Assembly: GCA_003153435.1 (NCBI GenBank)
Contig: PLYR01000115.1
Coordinates: forward strand, 1-53,427
Length of the DNA: 53,427 nt
Direction of reading: 5' to 3'
DNA from: Bacteroidota bacterium
GTDB taxonomy: Bacteria > Bacteroidota > Bacteroidia > Palsa-965
Shown here: positions 36,316-46,453 of the stretch, in pieces
How positions within the stretch are numbered: the stretch's first letter is position 1
Layout of the letters: each line of letters begins with the position of its first letter
Made by a program: the position numbers and the translations under genes
The notes under the pieces: model-generated
What the model was told of the DNA's origin: nothing
What the model saw: only the letters and a program-made list of their open reading frames with translations
Database searches by the model: none

Positions 36316-39300
36316 TTGAAAAGAACGCTACTTCTTTCCCTCTTTCTGTTTTCAGCGATAGCCTCATTTTCAAGGGGTTCGGATAAATATTGGGTAGGTG
36401 GCACCGGGCTATGGACTGACAAATTACATTGGTCAACAGTGAGTGGTGGCAAAGGGGGAACTGAGATCCCCAGGAAAGAAGACCGGGTGTTCTTCGATGA
36501 ATCCTCTTTCCAAGCCAAAAATCAGAAGGTAACACTCCCTGATTCCGTCTTTTGCAAAGACTTTATCTGTACCGGATCAAAATTTAAACCCGAATTTATT
36601 TCCTCAGGGATTAAACCTGTTCTTCAGATTTCAGGATCTTTCACACTTCCCACCTACAAACGAGTTAGCTTTCATTATAAAGGAACAATCGTATTTTCTT
36701 CCTCCTCTTCAGAAACCATTGATTTCAACAACAACCTTTTTGAAGGAACTCAAATCGTATTCAATGGTTCCGGCACCTGGAATCTTGAAAGCGATCTTAA
36801 TGCAAGTTCATCGACTTCCCTCGTCCATTTAAAAGGAACACTGAACACTCACAATTTTAACCTCTTTTTCGGAAATTATATCCGGGAGGGTAATGAAGTT
36901 GGGGAACTCTCTCTGGGAGAATCTAATATAACTATATACAAAGACTGGAAGATCCCTGTCTCCTCTTCCATGAATATTAGCTCTGACAAGGCCCGTTTTT
37001 TGTTTACAGATACTCGTTCTTTCAAACATTTTGATAGAAACGCATATCGAATCGGCAATAACATTCATATAGCAACGTCGTGCAACAATCCTCCTCTTAC
37101 AGTTGTTGTGACATCTGACAGTGTAATCTGTAACGGTCAATCAAACGGTGCCGTGCATGCTGTTGTAAGCGGAGGAAGCCCTCCATATAATTACAGCTGG
37201 AGTCCTTCAGGTTGTATTACACCCGATTGCTTTGGTCTTCCGCCACAAACCTACCTTGTTTCAGTTGGAGATGCGAACCCTGCAGACGGTGTTTCCTGTT
37301 CGATCGGCGTTTCGGCTCCCGCCCCTGTAGTTATCATTTTGACAATTCCTGTTCCTATAAGTTGTAATGGAGGATGTAACGGAACTGTAAAATCTACAGT
37401 GAATGGAGGATGTCAGCCCTATACTTACTCCTGGTTACCTGGAAATCAAACAACCACCTCCATCACTTCCCAGTGCACAGGAACTTATACTCTTCAAATC
37501 CTTGATTCTAAAGCCTGCCCTGCTCAGGCAATCAAGAATCTTCTCCAGCCTGCAGTCATTAACCCGATTGGAACCTATACGGTAATTGATTGTTTTGGTG
37601 CTTGCGATGGTATTGCAAGTGTCACACCAACCGGAGGAACAGGAGCATATACTTATGCCTGGACCGGACCTGGAGCTTACTCTGCCACCACGGCAACGAT
37701 TACCAACCTCTGTCCTGGCAATTACACCTGCTCGGTGACAGATGCCAATGGATGCGTTGCTCCAACTACCTTTGTTGCTTCAATCACTCAACCTGCTGCA
37801 CCGCTGTCATCAACTTTTACCACAGGAAATAATCCACTTGCATGTAGTGGTCAGTGTAATGCATCTACAAATGTGACTATGGCAGGAGGAACGCCTGGCT
37901 ATACCTATTCCTGGACTCCTGTAGCAGGTGCAACTTCAAGCCTCAACTCGCTTTGTATCGGAAATTATACCCTGGATGTTACTGATTTGAATGGATGTGT
38001 TTTTAGTACAGTCGTTCCTATAACCGGTCCACCCCCACTCATTGGGGCGATGTCACATACCGATGTAAACTGCAATGGAGGGGCAACTGGAACCGCTACT
38101 GTTACCCCTTCGGGAGGTACCGGAGCTTATACTTATTCCTGGTCCCCCGGAGCTCCAACAGGGCAGTTCACAACCGGAATAACTGGTCTTATTGCTCAAG
38201 AATACACCGTTTCTCTTACTGACAATATGGGATGCAATACGATAGATTCTGTTGCAGTTCATCAGGCATCCTTGATTTCCATCACCATCACTCCAACCAT
38301 GGTAACCTGCTTCGGAGCTGCAAATGGAATAGCTGTGGCTGGGGTTTCCGGAGGGACAGGAGCCTATACCTACTCCTGGTCACCTGGAGCACCTATAGGG
38401 CAGTTCACAAATACGATTTCAGGCCTCGCCCCAAACACATACACGGTGTTGGTAACCGATGCGTTTGGTTGTACGATGACCCAAACGATTGTGATTACCG
38501 AACCTGCTCTGCTTGTTGCAAATGCATCTGCAACCCCACAGAGTTGTGCATCCATATTTGATGGTACTGCCACTGCCAATCCTACCGGAGGTACCGGAGC
38601 ATATACTTATTCCTGGTCTCCGGGAGCTGCAACCACACAAACATTAACAAATCTTTCAGCGGGAAATTATACGGTTACGGTTACCGATGCAAGTGGATGT
38701 GTTCAGACTCAAGTGGTAACCGTCACGAGCCCCTTACCTATCATTGTTACTCTGACCGGTACGAATATTTCCTGCAATGGAGCTTGTGATGGGACGGCCT
38801 CCGCAAGTGTTTCCGGAGGGACAGCACCCTATATCTATGCCTGGACCCCTGGAGCTTCTCCCTTGACCGGAATCTCCTCTCTATGTGCAAATACTTACAC
38901 CTGCACAGTAACAGATGCAAATAATTGTCCTCAGGCACAAACGATCATCATAACAGAACCGGCTGTTCTGCTTGCAAACACAACAGCTACCCCAGCTTCC
39001 TGCGCCGGACTTTGTACCGGCACACTCTGCGCAGCTCCAACTGGAGGAACTATGCCTTACACCTATTCCTGGAGTCCGATAGGTGTAACAACAGCATGCG
39101 TGAATAATGTTTGTGCCGGAACTTATACAGCTACTGTCCAGGATGCAAATGGATGTTCCAACACTCAGGTTGTTATTGTCACCGCTCCAACTGCTGTTTT
39201 CCCTAATGTGTCGAAGACTGATATCGTCTGCTCCGGACAATGCAATGGAACTGCCACTTCAGCGGCAAGTGGAGGAACTGGGGTTTATACCTATAGCTGG

Positions 39301-42300
39301 ACTCCTGCCGGTTCTATTACCGTGGGTCAAGGCACGAGTTCCATTTCAAGCCTTTGTGCAGGTTCTTATACTTGTCAGGTTACTGATGCAAATGGTTGTA
39401 CCGGTACTCAAATCATCACTATCATCCAACCTTCGCTCTTGAATGCGTTTATATCCAGTACTACTCCAACCTGCGGAACTTGTCAGGGGGTTGCAACGGT
39501 AAACGTTTCAGGAGGAACCGGGGGATATAATTATTCCTGGAATTCAATACCTACTCAATCCGGACCTACCGCCACAAACCTTTGCGTTGGCACCTATACA
39601 GTAACCGTTACTGATGTTAACAGCTGTTCTGCAAGTGCTGTGGCAGTGATTACACAGACCGTGATCCTGAGCATTTCGACGACCAGTTTCAACTTAAGCT
39701 GCCACAATATTTGTGATGGTGCAGCCACTGCGAACACTGCCGGAGGATTGGCACCTTATGCATATACCTGGGCACCAGCTCCACCTGTAGGGCAAGGCAC
39801 ACAGAACGTTTCTGGTCTTTGTGCGGGAACTTATACTGTTACCGCTGTTGATGCCAATGGGTGTTTTAATTCCGCCACTGCAATCTTCACAAATCCAAGT
39901 CCCTTAAGTCCAACTATAACACCAGTTTCAGCTACCTGTAACAGCACCTGTAATGGCAGCATTTCCACGGTGGTTTCAGGTGGTACGGGGCTCTATACCT
40001 ATTCATGGGCCCCTGGTGGTCAGACAACCAGCTCCATTGCAAGTCTTTGTTCGGGTACCTATACTTTAACTGTTACTGATGCAAATGGATGTGACTCCAT
40101 TACCCCTATAATACTTGCTGCCCCGCCTCCTATTTTGCCAAACTCTACACTTACATCTCCAACAAGCTGTGCTAGTTGTGACGGATCTATTAGCGTTGCA
40201 CCTTCCGGAGGAGCTGTTCCTTACACTTATTCTTGGAGCCCAGCAGAACCGGCTACACCAACAGTTAACAATTTGTGTGCTGGATTATATACCGTAACCA
40301 TAACAGATAATTTTGGATGCGATACTGTAGTACCGATCGGACTAAATAGCCCAACCGGGCCAAATTCAGTCCTCACCCCTACTGCTGCAACTTGTAATGG
40401 AGTATGTAACGGTTCTGTCAGCTCTTCTGTTTCAGGAGGCAATCCTCCCTATGTTTCTTATACATGGATACCAGCACCAGCCGTTGGTCAGGGAACCTTG
40501 AATGCCTCCAGCCTCTGCGCAGGAGCTTACACTTTTGAAGTTATTGATAATATTGGTTGTATTCAATTTACCTCTACCGCAGTCACTGCTCCCCCAGTAC
40601 TTGTTTTGACTCCCGTTATAACCAATGTAAGTTGTAACGGAGCCAATGACGGCAGTATTACTGTGAACATGAGCGGAGGAACAATACCGTATACTTATAC
40701 TTGGACTTCAGGACAGGCTACAAACAGTATATCCGGACTTGCTCCAGGAAATTATACATTCACTGGTACTGATGCGAATGGGTGTTCGCAGACCGTTATT
40801 TATCCGATTACTCAACCGGGCATATTCACAGTAGCAATAACCTCCACAAATGTAACCTGTAATGGATTCTGTAATGGTTCTGCTTCCGCTGTCATCACCG
40901 GTGGTACTTCTCCATTCGCCTATTCATGGTCGAACGGAGCTCTTGTTTCGAATGTTTCCAACCTTTGTCCGACCACTTACACGGTAGTTGCAACAGATGT
41001 TCATGGTTGTACAGCAACTCAGACCTCACTGATTACAGAACCAGCTCCATTTACCGACATCATTACTTCTACTAATGCCACTTGTTTTGGGGTCTGCAAC
41101 GGAACAGCAATTGCTGTTGGCAGCGGTGGTACTGCACCTTATATTTTTACCTGGGCACCAGGTAATCAGATCATGGACACGCTTACCTCGATGTGTGCCG
41201 GCAATTATAGTGCAACAGGAAGTGATGCCCATGGTTGTGTTGCGATAGCGAGTGTAATCATAACAGAACCACCTGCAATCAATATTACACTCACTCCAAC
41301 CAATGCAACTTGTAGTGGTGTCTGTAACGGATCTATCCATTCTGTTACAAGCGGTGGTGTTGGTGCATATACCTATTCATGGTCACCTGGAGTTAATACG
41401 CTACCAGATTACAGTGGGCTTTGTCCTGGAACCTGGACTCTAACAGTAACCGATGGCAATTCCTGCAACGTTTCTCAGACAGCCAACATTTCACAGCCGG
41501 CACCCTTATTGGCAGGAAGCAGCGGAACAAACCCTGGCTGTAATGGATCCTGTAACGGAACCGCTACTGCATCACCTGTTGGTGGCACAGCACCTTACAC
41601 CTATTCCTGGTCGCCTACTCCCGGTGCTACAACTTCCATTAGTAGTCTATGTGCAGGTGCTTATACCGTAACTGTCAACGATGTGAATGGATGTGTAAAT
41701 GCACAGGTTGTAAATGTTGTTGATCCTGCTGCTATCTCTGGAACCTTTGCCGTAGGCAACTCGAATTGTGGGGTATGCAATGGAACCATGGGTATCATAC
41801 CTGCTGGTGGAACTATACCTTACACTTATTCATGGTCAACCACTCCTTCTCAGACCACTGCTAATCTGAATTCACTTTGTGCCGGGATTTATCTGGTTAA
41901 AGTTACCGATGTCAACGGTTGTAGCTCCACAATTGCTGCTCCTCCACTTAACAACACAGGTGGTCCTACTGCGGATACAATCCATACAACAAACCCGACC
42001 TGTTTCATGACTTGTAATGGTACTGCTAACTGTACACTCGTTGTTGGAGGTACACCAGCATTCACTTACGCTTGGTATGACTCTTTAAATAATAATCTTG
42101 CGCATACCCTACCGAACATCTCGAATCTTTGTGCCGGAGGCTACTTCCTGAAAGTCACTGATGTTAATTCCTGTGTCTACATTCAACGAGTAGAACTTGC
42201 CTCACCACCACCTGTCGTTGCAAATCCAGCTGTTCATTCACCAAGCTGTTCCGGAATATGCGATGGTAAGATTTCCCTGGCCCCGACCGGAGGAACGGGT

Positions 42301-44811
42301 GCATATACATATTCCTGGACCAGCCCCGTTTCAACGGCGGCCACTGTGACAAACTTATGCCCTGGGCCTTATACTGTTCAAATTACGGATGCCAATCTCT
42401 GTGCCTCGTCTTTCACTATTACACTGGCCCCTACTGTTCTTGTTTCCGGAACCTCCAGCCATACCAATCCAACCTGCTTCGGGGTATGCTCTGGTACAGC
42501 CACGGTGACCATGACCAGCGGGACTGCCCCATATACCTATCAGTGGTCAGATCCGCTCGCCCAGACCAGCCCAACAGCTACAGGCCTCTGTGCAGGAAAC
42601 TATTCTGTTACTGTTTTTGATGCACATGGTTGCAACATTGTTCAGGCAGATACGATTACGACCCCAGCTGCTCTAAGCGCTACACCTACTATAAACGGAG
42701 CATTGTGTGGAGTATGTAACGGTTCCATCAGTGTTGTCGCTTCTGGAGGTATAGTACCATATACTTATAACTGGAGTAATGGGTCACATATTGCTACAGC
42801 AAGTAATCTCTGCGCAGGTCTTTATTCTCTCGGTCTCACTGACGCGAACGGATGTTCTACATCGCCCACCTATCCGATCAGCAATACGCCCGGACCCGGA
42901 CCTTCTATACTAAACATTACAAATATTAACTGTAACGGAATCTGTAACGGAAGCGCAACTGTTACACCGGTGGGAGGAACGGCACCTTATAACTATAGTT
43001 GGACGGTTGGTGGACAAACTGTTCCCTCCATTGTTGGGCAATGTGCCGGACTTTACTACATCGAGGTAATCGATAAAAACGGTTGTATCCGGATTGATTC
43101 CGCTACCATCACTCAACCGCCTATTTACAATACGCATCAGATTGTCATCCCTACATCTTGTGCACTCTGTAATGGTTCCATCTCTTTGAATCCAACAGGG
43201 GGAAGCTCTCCTTATACTTATTCCTGGACAGGTGCTTTGCCACCATTATCAGCACAAAACAATCTGTGTGTAGGAGTTGATTCGGTGGTGATTACAGATG
43301 CAACAGGTTGTGCGCAGACATTCAGTATGGTCATCAACTCCTCAAACAGTCCATCGATAGTAAATTCCCTTAAGAACATCGTTTGTAATGGAAGCTGCAA
43401 TGGAAGAGACTCTGTGGTTGCAAGCGGCGGATCCGGTGGCCCTTACACTTATTTATGGGCACCTAGCCCTGGAGTAGGTCAAAATACACCTAACGGGTCA
43501 AGTATGTGCCCTGGAGCTTACATTGTTCAGGTAACAGATGGCTCCGGTTGTGCAAATTCTGTCAGCTTTACAGTTACTCAGCCCTCGGCCATATCGTTCA
43601 GTGCTCCACAACTGACTAACCTTGTATGTAACTCCGTATGCAATGGTAAAGCAACACTTAATGTTTCAGGAGGTTCTCCTCCTTACCTCTTTTCCTGGAG
43701 CCCTGGAAGTGGCTCTACCACTTTGACTGATTCTATGCTCTGTGCTGGAAACTATACGCTTCATCTGACTGATAATAACGCCTGTATCGACAGCCAGATG
43801 ATTACGATTACATCACCACCTGCACTTACTTTTACGAATACAATGGTTGCCCCTCCATGTGATAATGTGGCTACTGGAAGCATCATTACTCATCCAGCCG
43901 GTGGGGTTGCACCTTATGCTTATTCCTGGTCTGGCCCGAGCGGCTTTACTTCCACAAACATGAATCTGTTTGGATTGCTCGGAGGAGATTACACGTTAAC
44001 GGTGAAAGACACCAATGGCTGTCAACAAGTTATTGCAGATACGCTCAAGCCGTTAATCTCTATGGAAGCGAATGCCGGCCCTAATAAATCATTCTGTACA
44101 CTAGGCGCAGTGATGCTTGACGGTACCTTGAGCGTAAATGCTTCTTCATATGCGTGGTACCTGATGCCAGGCTTTTCTCCACTAGTAGGCGCGACCATGC
44201 AAACCATGGTAACACCCCCAGCAGGAGTTACAACCTATGCTTTGATCACCAGTAATTCAGGTTGTACAGATACAGCACAGGTTACAGTAACCTCTAACCC
44301 CCCACCAGTCGTCTTTGCAGGCGTGGACCAGAGTATTCTTACAAACGGAAGTGCCGTTATCGGTGGTAATCCTACCTGTCCTACTGGTGTTTTGTATCAC
44401 TGGACACCTTCGGCCACTGTAAATGATTCCTCCAATGCGAATCCTGACGTTCACCCATTCACAACCACAGTCTATACCGTTACGGTGACTGATGCAAACG
44501 GTTGTATGGCAAGTGATACCGTAATGATAACGGTACTTCCAGAGCTTATCATTTCAAATGGTATTACACCAAATGGAGACGGTGTGAATGACCGCTGGGC
44601 GATTGATAATATCCACAAATTCCCGAACAACGTTGTGGAGATCTATAACCGTTGGGGTGAATTATTATTCCAGGAAAAAAATTACCAGGATGACTGGGAT
44701 GGAACGTATAAAGGTCAGCCTCTTCCGGTTGGAACTTATTACTACCTGGTCAATTTGAATGATCCTCTTTATAAAACAAAATATTCAGGCTCAATAACCA
44801 TCATGAGATGA
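36316..44811 (+). CDS. Giant SprB-repeat adhesin, T9SS type B cargo
   Basis: 2831-aa cell-surface protein. TTG start (36316-36318), signal peptide MKRTLLLSLFLFSAIASFS. Residues about 24-255 form the N-terminal domain common in this class (KYWVGGTGLWTDKLHWSTVS, VFFDESSF). Residues 258-2582 hold 30 SprB-type repeats of about 77 residues, with core GGT-x-PYTYSW and TVTDANGC. Residues about 2583-2745 are two PKD-like modules. Residues 2746-2831 are a gliding-motility-associated CHU_C/type B sorting domain (NGITPNGDGVNDRW, VEIYNRWGELLF, GTYYYLV). The gene overlaps porP/sprF by 4 nt, as for SprB-SprF pairs. It likely acts in gliding or adhesion, but the exact ligand is unknown. Confidence 0.92.
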   Translation: MKRTLLLSLFLFSAIASFSRGSDKYWVGGTGLWTDKLHWSTVSGGKGGTEIPRKEDRVFFDESSFQAKNQKVTLPDSVFCKDFICTGSKFKPEFISSGIKPVLQISGSFTLPTYKRVSFHYKGTIVFSSSSSETIDFNNNLFEGTQIVFNGSGTWNLESDLNASSSTSLVHLKGTLNTHNFNLFFGNYIREGNEVGELSLGESNITIYKDWKIPVSSSMNISSDKARFLFTDTRSFKHFDRNAYRIGNNIHIATSCNNPPLTVVVTSDSVICNGQSNGAVHAVVSGGSPPYNYSWSPSGCITPDCFGLPPQTYLVSVGDANPADGVSCSIGVSAPAPVVIILTIPVPISCNGGCNGTVKSTVNGGCQPYTYSWLPGNQTTTSITSQCTGTYTLQILDSKACPAQAIKNLLQPAVINPIGTYTVIDCFGACDGIASVTPTGGTGAYTYAWTGPGAYSATTATITNLCPGNYTCSVTDANGCVAPTTFVASITQPAAPLSSTFTTGNNPLACSGQCNASTNVTMAGGTPGYTYSWTPVAGATSSLNSLCIGNYTLDVTDLNGCVFSTVVPITGPPPLIGAMSHTDVNCNGGATGTATVTPSGGTGAYTYSWSPGAPTGQFTTGITGLIAQEYTVSLTDNMGCNTIDSVAVHQASLISITITPTMVTCFGAANGIAVAGVSGGTGAYTYSWSPGAPIGQFTNTISGLAPNTYTVLVTDAFGCTMTQTIVITEPALLVANASATPQSCASIFDGTATANPTGGTGAYTYSWSPGAATTQTLTNLSAGNYTVTVTDASGCVQTQVVTVTSPLPIIVTLTGTNISCNGACDGTASASVSGGTAPYIYAWTPGASPLTGISSLCANTYTCTVTDANNCPQAQTIIITEPAVLLANTTATPASCAGLCTGTLCAAPTGGTMPYTYSWSPIGVTTACVNNVCAGTYTATVQDANGCSNTQVVIVTAPTAVFPNVSKTDIVCSGQCNGTATSAASGGTGVYTYSWTPAGSITVGQGTSSISSLCAGSYTCQVTDANGCTGTQIITIIQPSLLNAFISSTTPTCGTCQGVATVNVSGGTGGYNYSWNSIPTQSGPTATNLCVGTYTVTVTDVNSCSASAVAVITQTVILSISTTSFNLSCHNICDGAATANTAGGLAPYAYTWAPAPPVGQGTQNVSGLCAGTYTVTAVDANGCFNSATAIFTNPSPLSPTITPVSATCNSTCNGSISTVVSGGTGLYTYSWAPGGQTTSSIASLCSGTYTLTVTDANGCDSITPIILAAPPPILPNSTLTSPTSCASCDGSISVAPSGGAVPYTYSWSPAEPATPTVNNLCAGLYTVTITDNFGCDTVVPIGLNSPTGPNSVLTPTAATCNGVCNGSVSSSVSGGNPPYVSYTWIPAPAVGQGTLNASSLCAGAYTFEVIDNIGCIQFTSTAVTAPPVLVLTPVITNVSCNGANDGSITVNMSGGTIPYTYTWTSGQATNSISGLAPGNYTFTGTDANGCSQTVIYPITQPGIFTVAITSTNVTCNGFCNGSASAVITGGTSPFAYSWSNGALVSNVSNLCPTTYTVVATDVHGCTATQTSLITEPAPFTDIITSTNATCFGVCNGTAIAVGSGGTAPYIFTWAPGNQIMDTLTSMCAGNYSATGSDAHGCVAIASVIITEPPAINITLTPTNATCSGVCNGSIHSVTSGGVGAYTYSWSPGVNTLPDYSGLCPGTWTLTVTDGNSCNVSQTANISQPAPLLAGSSGTNPGCNGSCNGTATASPVGGTAPYTYSWSPTPGATTSISSLCAGAYTVTVNDVNGCVNAQVVNVVDPAAISGTFAVGNSNCGVCNGTMGIIPAGGTIPYTYSWSTTPSQTTANLNSLCAGIYLVKVTDVNGCSSTIAAPPLNNTGGPTADTIHTTNPTCFMTCNGTANCTLVVGGTPAFTYAWYDSLNNNLAHTLPNISNLCAGGYFLKVTDVNSCVYIQRVELASPPPVVANPAVHSPSCSGICDGKISLAPTGGTGAYTYSWTSPVSTAATVTNLCPGPYTVQITDANLCASSFTITLAPTVLVSGTSSHTNPTCFGVCSGTATVTMTSGTAPYTYQWSDPLAQTSPTATGLCAGNYSVTVFDAHGCNIVQADTITTPAALSATPTINGALCGVCNGSISVVASGGIVPYTYNWSNGSHIATASNLCAGLYSLGLTDANGCSTSPTYPISNTPGPGPSILNITNINCNGICNGSATVTPVGGTAPYNYSWTVGGQTVPSIVGQCAGLYYIEVIDKNGCIRIDSATITQPPIYNTHQIVIPTSCALCNGSISLNPTGGSSPYTYSWTGALPPLSAQNNLCVGVDSVVITDATGCAQTFSMVINSSNSPSIVNSLKNIVCNGSCNGRDSVVASGGSGGPYTYLWAPSPGVGQNTPNGSSMCPGAYIVQVTDGSGCANSVSFTVTQPSAISFSAPQLTNLVCNSVCNGKATLNVSGGSPPYLFSWSPGSGSTTLTDSMLCAGNYTLHLTDNNACIDSQMITITSPPALTFTNTMVAPPCDNVATGSIITHPAGGVAPYAYSWSGPSGFTSTNMNLFGLLGGDYTLTVKDTNGCQQVIADTLKPLISMEANAGPNKSFCTLGAVMLDGTLSVNASSYAWYLMPGFSPLVGATMQTMVTPPAGVTTYALITSNSGCTDTAQVTVTSNPPPVVFAGVDQSILTNGSAVIGGNPTCPTGVLYHWTPSATVNDSSNANPDVHPFTTTVYTVTVTDANGCMASDTVMITVLPELIISNGITPNGDGVNDRWAIDNIHKFPNNVVEIYNRWGELLFQEKNYQDDWDGTYKGQPLPVGTYYYLVNLNDPLYKTKYSGSITIMR
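37087..44061 (+). repeat. 30 tandem SprB-type protein repeats, Cys-rich
   Basis: In-frame repeats inside the adhesin. Consensus features in order: Cys-N-G-x-Cys-N-G, GGT-x-PYTYSW, LCAGTYTV, TDANGC. The first Cys and the final Cys are present in all 30. A second pair (second Cys of CxxC and the Cys of LCAG) is present in 24 and absent from 6 (repeats 1, 5, 6, 7, 16 and 30), never singly. Four repeats (11, 14, 21, 25) and repeat 27 shorten CxxC-type spacing to CxxC with a residue missing before it, yet keep both pairs. Confidence 0.9.
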
Positions 44812-45719
44812 TGAAAAGACTCTTAACATACATATTCTTGCTGTCTGGGGCTGGATTACTCAATGCTCAGCAATTGCCCCATTTCAGCCAATATATGCTG
44901 AATGACTATGCAGAGAACTGTGCAGTCGCGGGAAAAAATCCATATATCGAAGCATCTTCTATCAACAGATATCAATGGTTTGGAATCACTGATGCTCCCC
45001 GGACTTATCTGCTCAGTATCAACGGAGGTCTGAAAAACCCTCACTTCGGGGTAGGTGGCCAAATATTTACAGACATAACCGGACCCTCACGCAGGACTGG
45101 TTGCTACTTGTCTTATTCCTATCATGCCAAAATCACAAAGGATATTAAGATTTCTCTTGGTGTACAGGGTGGGATACTGCAATATATGGTCGATGGCTCT
45201 CAAATAATCCTGCATGACCAGGGAGATCTGGTTATGAGCAATGGCCTTCAAAGTGTATTGATGCCTGAGTTCGGTTTTGGAGCATATGTCTACAATAAGG
45301 ACATCTGGTATGTAGGATTTTCCATTCCTGAAATAGTGGAAAACAAGCTTAGGTTTTTCGATTACATGGCAAGTACACAAAGTGTAATTCAAAGGCATTA
45401 CACACTTATGGGCGGTTACAAGTATCCTATCAATGAATTGTTTACTATTCAACCTACTTTTATCGCCCGCTATGTTGATCCTGCCCCTGTTCAATTCGAC
45501 ATTGGAGTAAGGGTAATCTATAGAAACAAAATTTGGGTAGGAGGGTCTTATAGAAATTTGGATGCTATCGTTGGGTTAATTGGATATACATTCAGGGACA
45601 ATATCACCATTGGTTATGCATATGATTTTGCAACTACCAACATCCAGAACTACAGTACTGGATCACATGAGCTTTTTGTAAGTCTTCGCTTCAACCGCCC
45701 CCCTGCTAAAAATCCTTAA
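44808..45719 (+). CDS. PorP/SprF family outer-membrane protein
   Basis: 303-aa protein with a signal peptide ending near LNAQ. The N-terminal PorP/SprF pattern QLPHFSQYMLNDYAENCAVA is followed by the typical PRTYLLSINGGLK segment and barrel strands to IGYAYDFATTNIQNYSTGSH. SprF-type proteins are needed for export or anchoring of their cognate SprB-like partner with a type B sorting domain. ATG at 44808 gives a 4-nt ATGA overlap with the adhesin stop; ATG at 44811 is also possible. Coupling ensures that adhesin and partner are made together. Confidence 0.93.
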   Translation: MMKRLLTYIFLLSGAGLLNAQQLPHFSQYMLNDYAENCAVAGKNPYIEASSINRYQWFGITDAPRTYLLSINGGLKNPHFGVGGQIFTDITGPSRRTGCYLSYSYHAKITKDIKISLGVQGGILQYMVDGSQIILHDQGDLVMSNGLQSVLMPEFGFGAYVYNKDIWYVGFSIPEIVENKLRFFDYMASTQSVIQRHYTLMGGYKYPINELFTIQPTFIARYVDPAPVQFDIGVRVIYRNKIWVGGSYRNLDAIVGLIGYTFRDNITIGYAYDFATTNIQNYSTGSHELFVSLRFNRPPAKNP

Positions 45720-45736
45720 ATTAATTTCAATGCTTT

Positions 45737-45751
45737 AGCCTGGAACAGGCT
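45737..45751. terminator. Short hairpin between convergent genes (weak)
   Basis: AGCCTG-GAA-CAGGCT between the porP/sprF stop and the stop of the convergent GNAT gene. No T-run follows, so it is a poor intrinsic terminator but the only candidate in the gap. Confidence 0.3.
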
Positions 45752-45768
45752 CACTAAACCATTCCAGA

Positions 45769-46317
45769 TTACCTATTGTGCAGGCTGTATATTACGGAAT
45801 CCCACCATCCTTTATAGTACCAGTTTTCTCTGAAATGAGCTTCTTTTATAAATCCGAGCTTGCTCAGTACCTTTTCTGAAGCAATGTTGGCAGGAGCAAT
45901 ATTAGCCTCGATGGTATGCAAATTTAATTCATGAAATGCGAATGCAGAAATTACCTTAAGCGCTTCAGTCATCAATCCCTGATTCCAAAGGCTTGGCTGT
46001 ATTTCATAACCAATTACACCTCTCTGATGTCTCCAGTCAATGGAGTTAAATCCCGCAGTTCCTATTAATTCATTTTCCTTTCCCAAAAAGGTTAATCCCC
46101 ACCGGATTCCGCCTTGTGTAGTGAAGTCGCTGTTAAATTTTTGAATTAGGTCCAAAGCTTGATTCATAACAGTGAAAGAATCGGCTCCTCGGAATTTCAT
46201 CACTTCAGGATTACTGTAAAGCATAAAAAGAGCTGCAGCATCCTCCTTTACAATTTCCCTGAGAATCATTCTTTGCGATTCAAGTCTGGGAAATTTTGAC
46301 CACGCGTTATTTTTCAT
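45769..46317 (-). CDS. GNAT-family N-acetyltransferase (RimJ/RimL type)
   Basis: 182-aa cytosolic acyl-CoA-dependent acetyltransferase. The fold is visible as LESQRMILREIVKEDAAALF at the N-terminus, GTAGFNSIDWRHQRGVIGYE, the acetyl-CoA loop region LWNQGLMTEALKVISAFAF, then LNLHTIEANIAPANIASEKV and LGFIKEAHFREN. These are typical of the RimJ/RimL-like group. The acceptor (ribosomal protein, other protein or small molecule) cannot be told. Confidence 0.9.
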   Translation of the reverse strand: MKNNAWSKFPRLESQRMILREIVKEDAAALFMLYSNPEVMKFRGADSFTVMNQALDLIQKFNSDFTTQGGIRWGLTFLGKENELIGTAGFNSIDWRHQRGVIGYEIQPSLWNQGLMTEALKVISAFAFHELNLHTIEANIAPANIASEKVLSKLGFIKEAHFRENWYYKGWWDSVIYSLHNR

Positions 46318-46394
46318 AAAATTTCATCTGCTTTCCGGTAATCCTTTACAGTTTAGCCTTGCTCAACGCTAAATTGCAAAATTAAAATGGAGTC

Positions 46395-46436
46395 AACATA
46401 TATTAATTATGATATATGTTTAATTATCTATATTTG
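46395..46436 (+). promoter_or_regulatory. Palindromic operator and -7 box of the arsR-tauE-PDO operon
   Basis: AACATATAT-N8-ATATATGTT (46395-46420) is a perfect 9-bp inverted repeat. It is followed by TATATTTG (46429-46436), an exact TANNTTTG -7 match, 17 nt before the ArsR ATG. The palindrome sits where an ArsR dimer would block RNA polymerase. The AT-rich form resembles targets of BigR/SqrR-type regulators (family knowledge). Confidence 0.65.
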
Positions 46437-46453
46437 CAGGATAAATCCACCAA

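Noticed and set aside
36829-44454. Many frames of 60-119 aa opposite or out of phase with the giant adhesin
   Set aside because: They are shadows of the repeated coding sequence, Cys/Ser/Arg-rich by reading it in other frames, and have no domain of their own.
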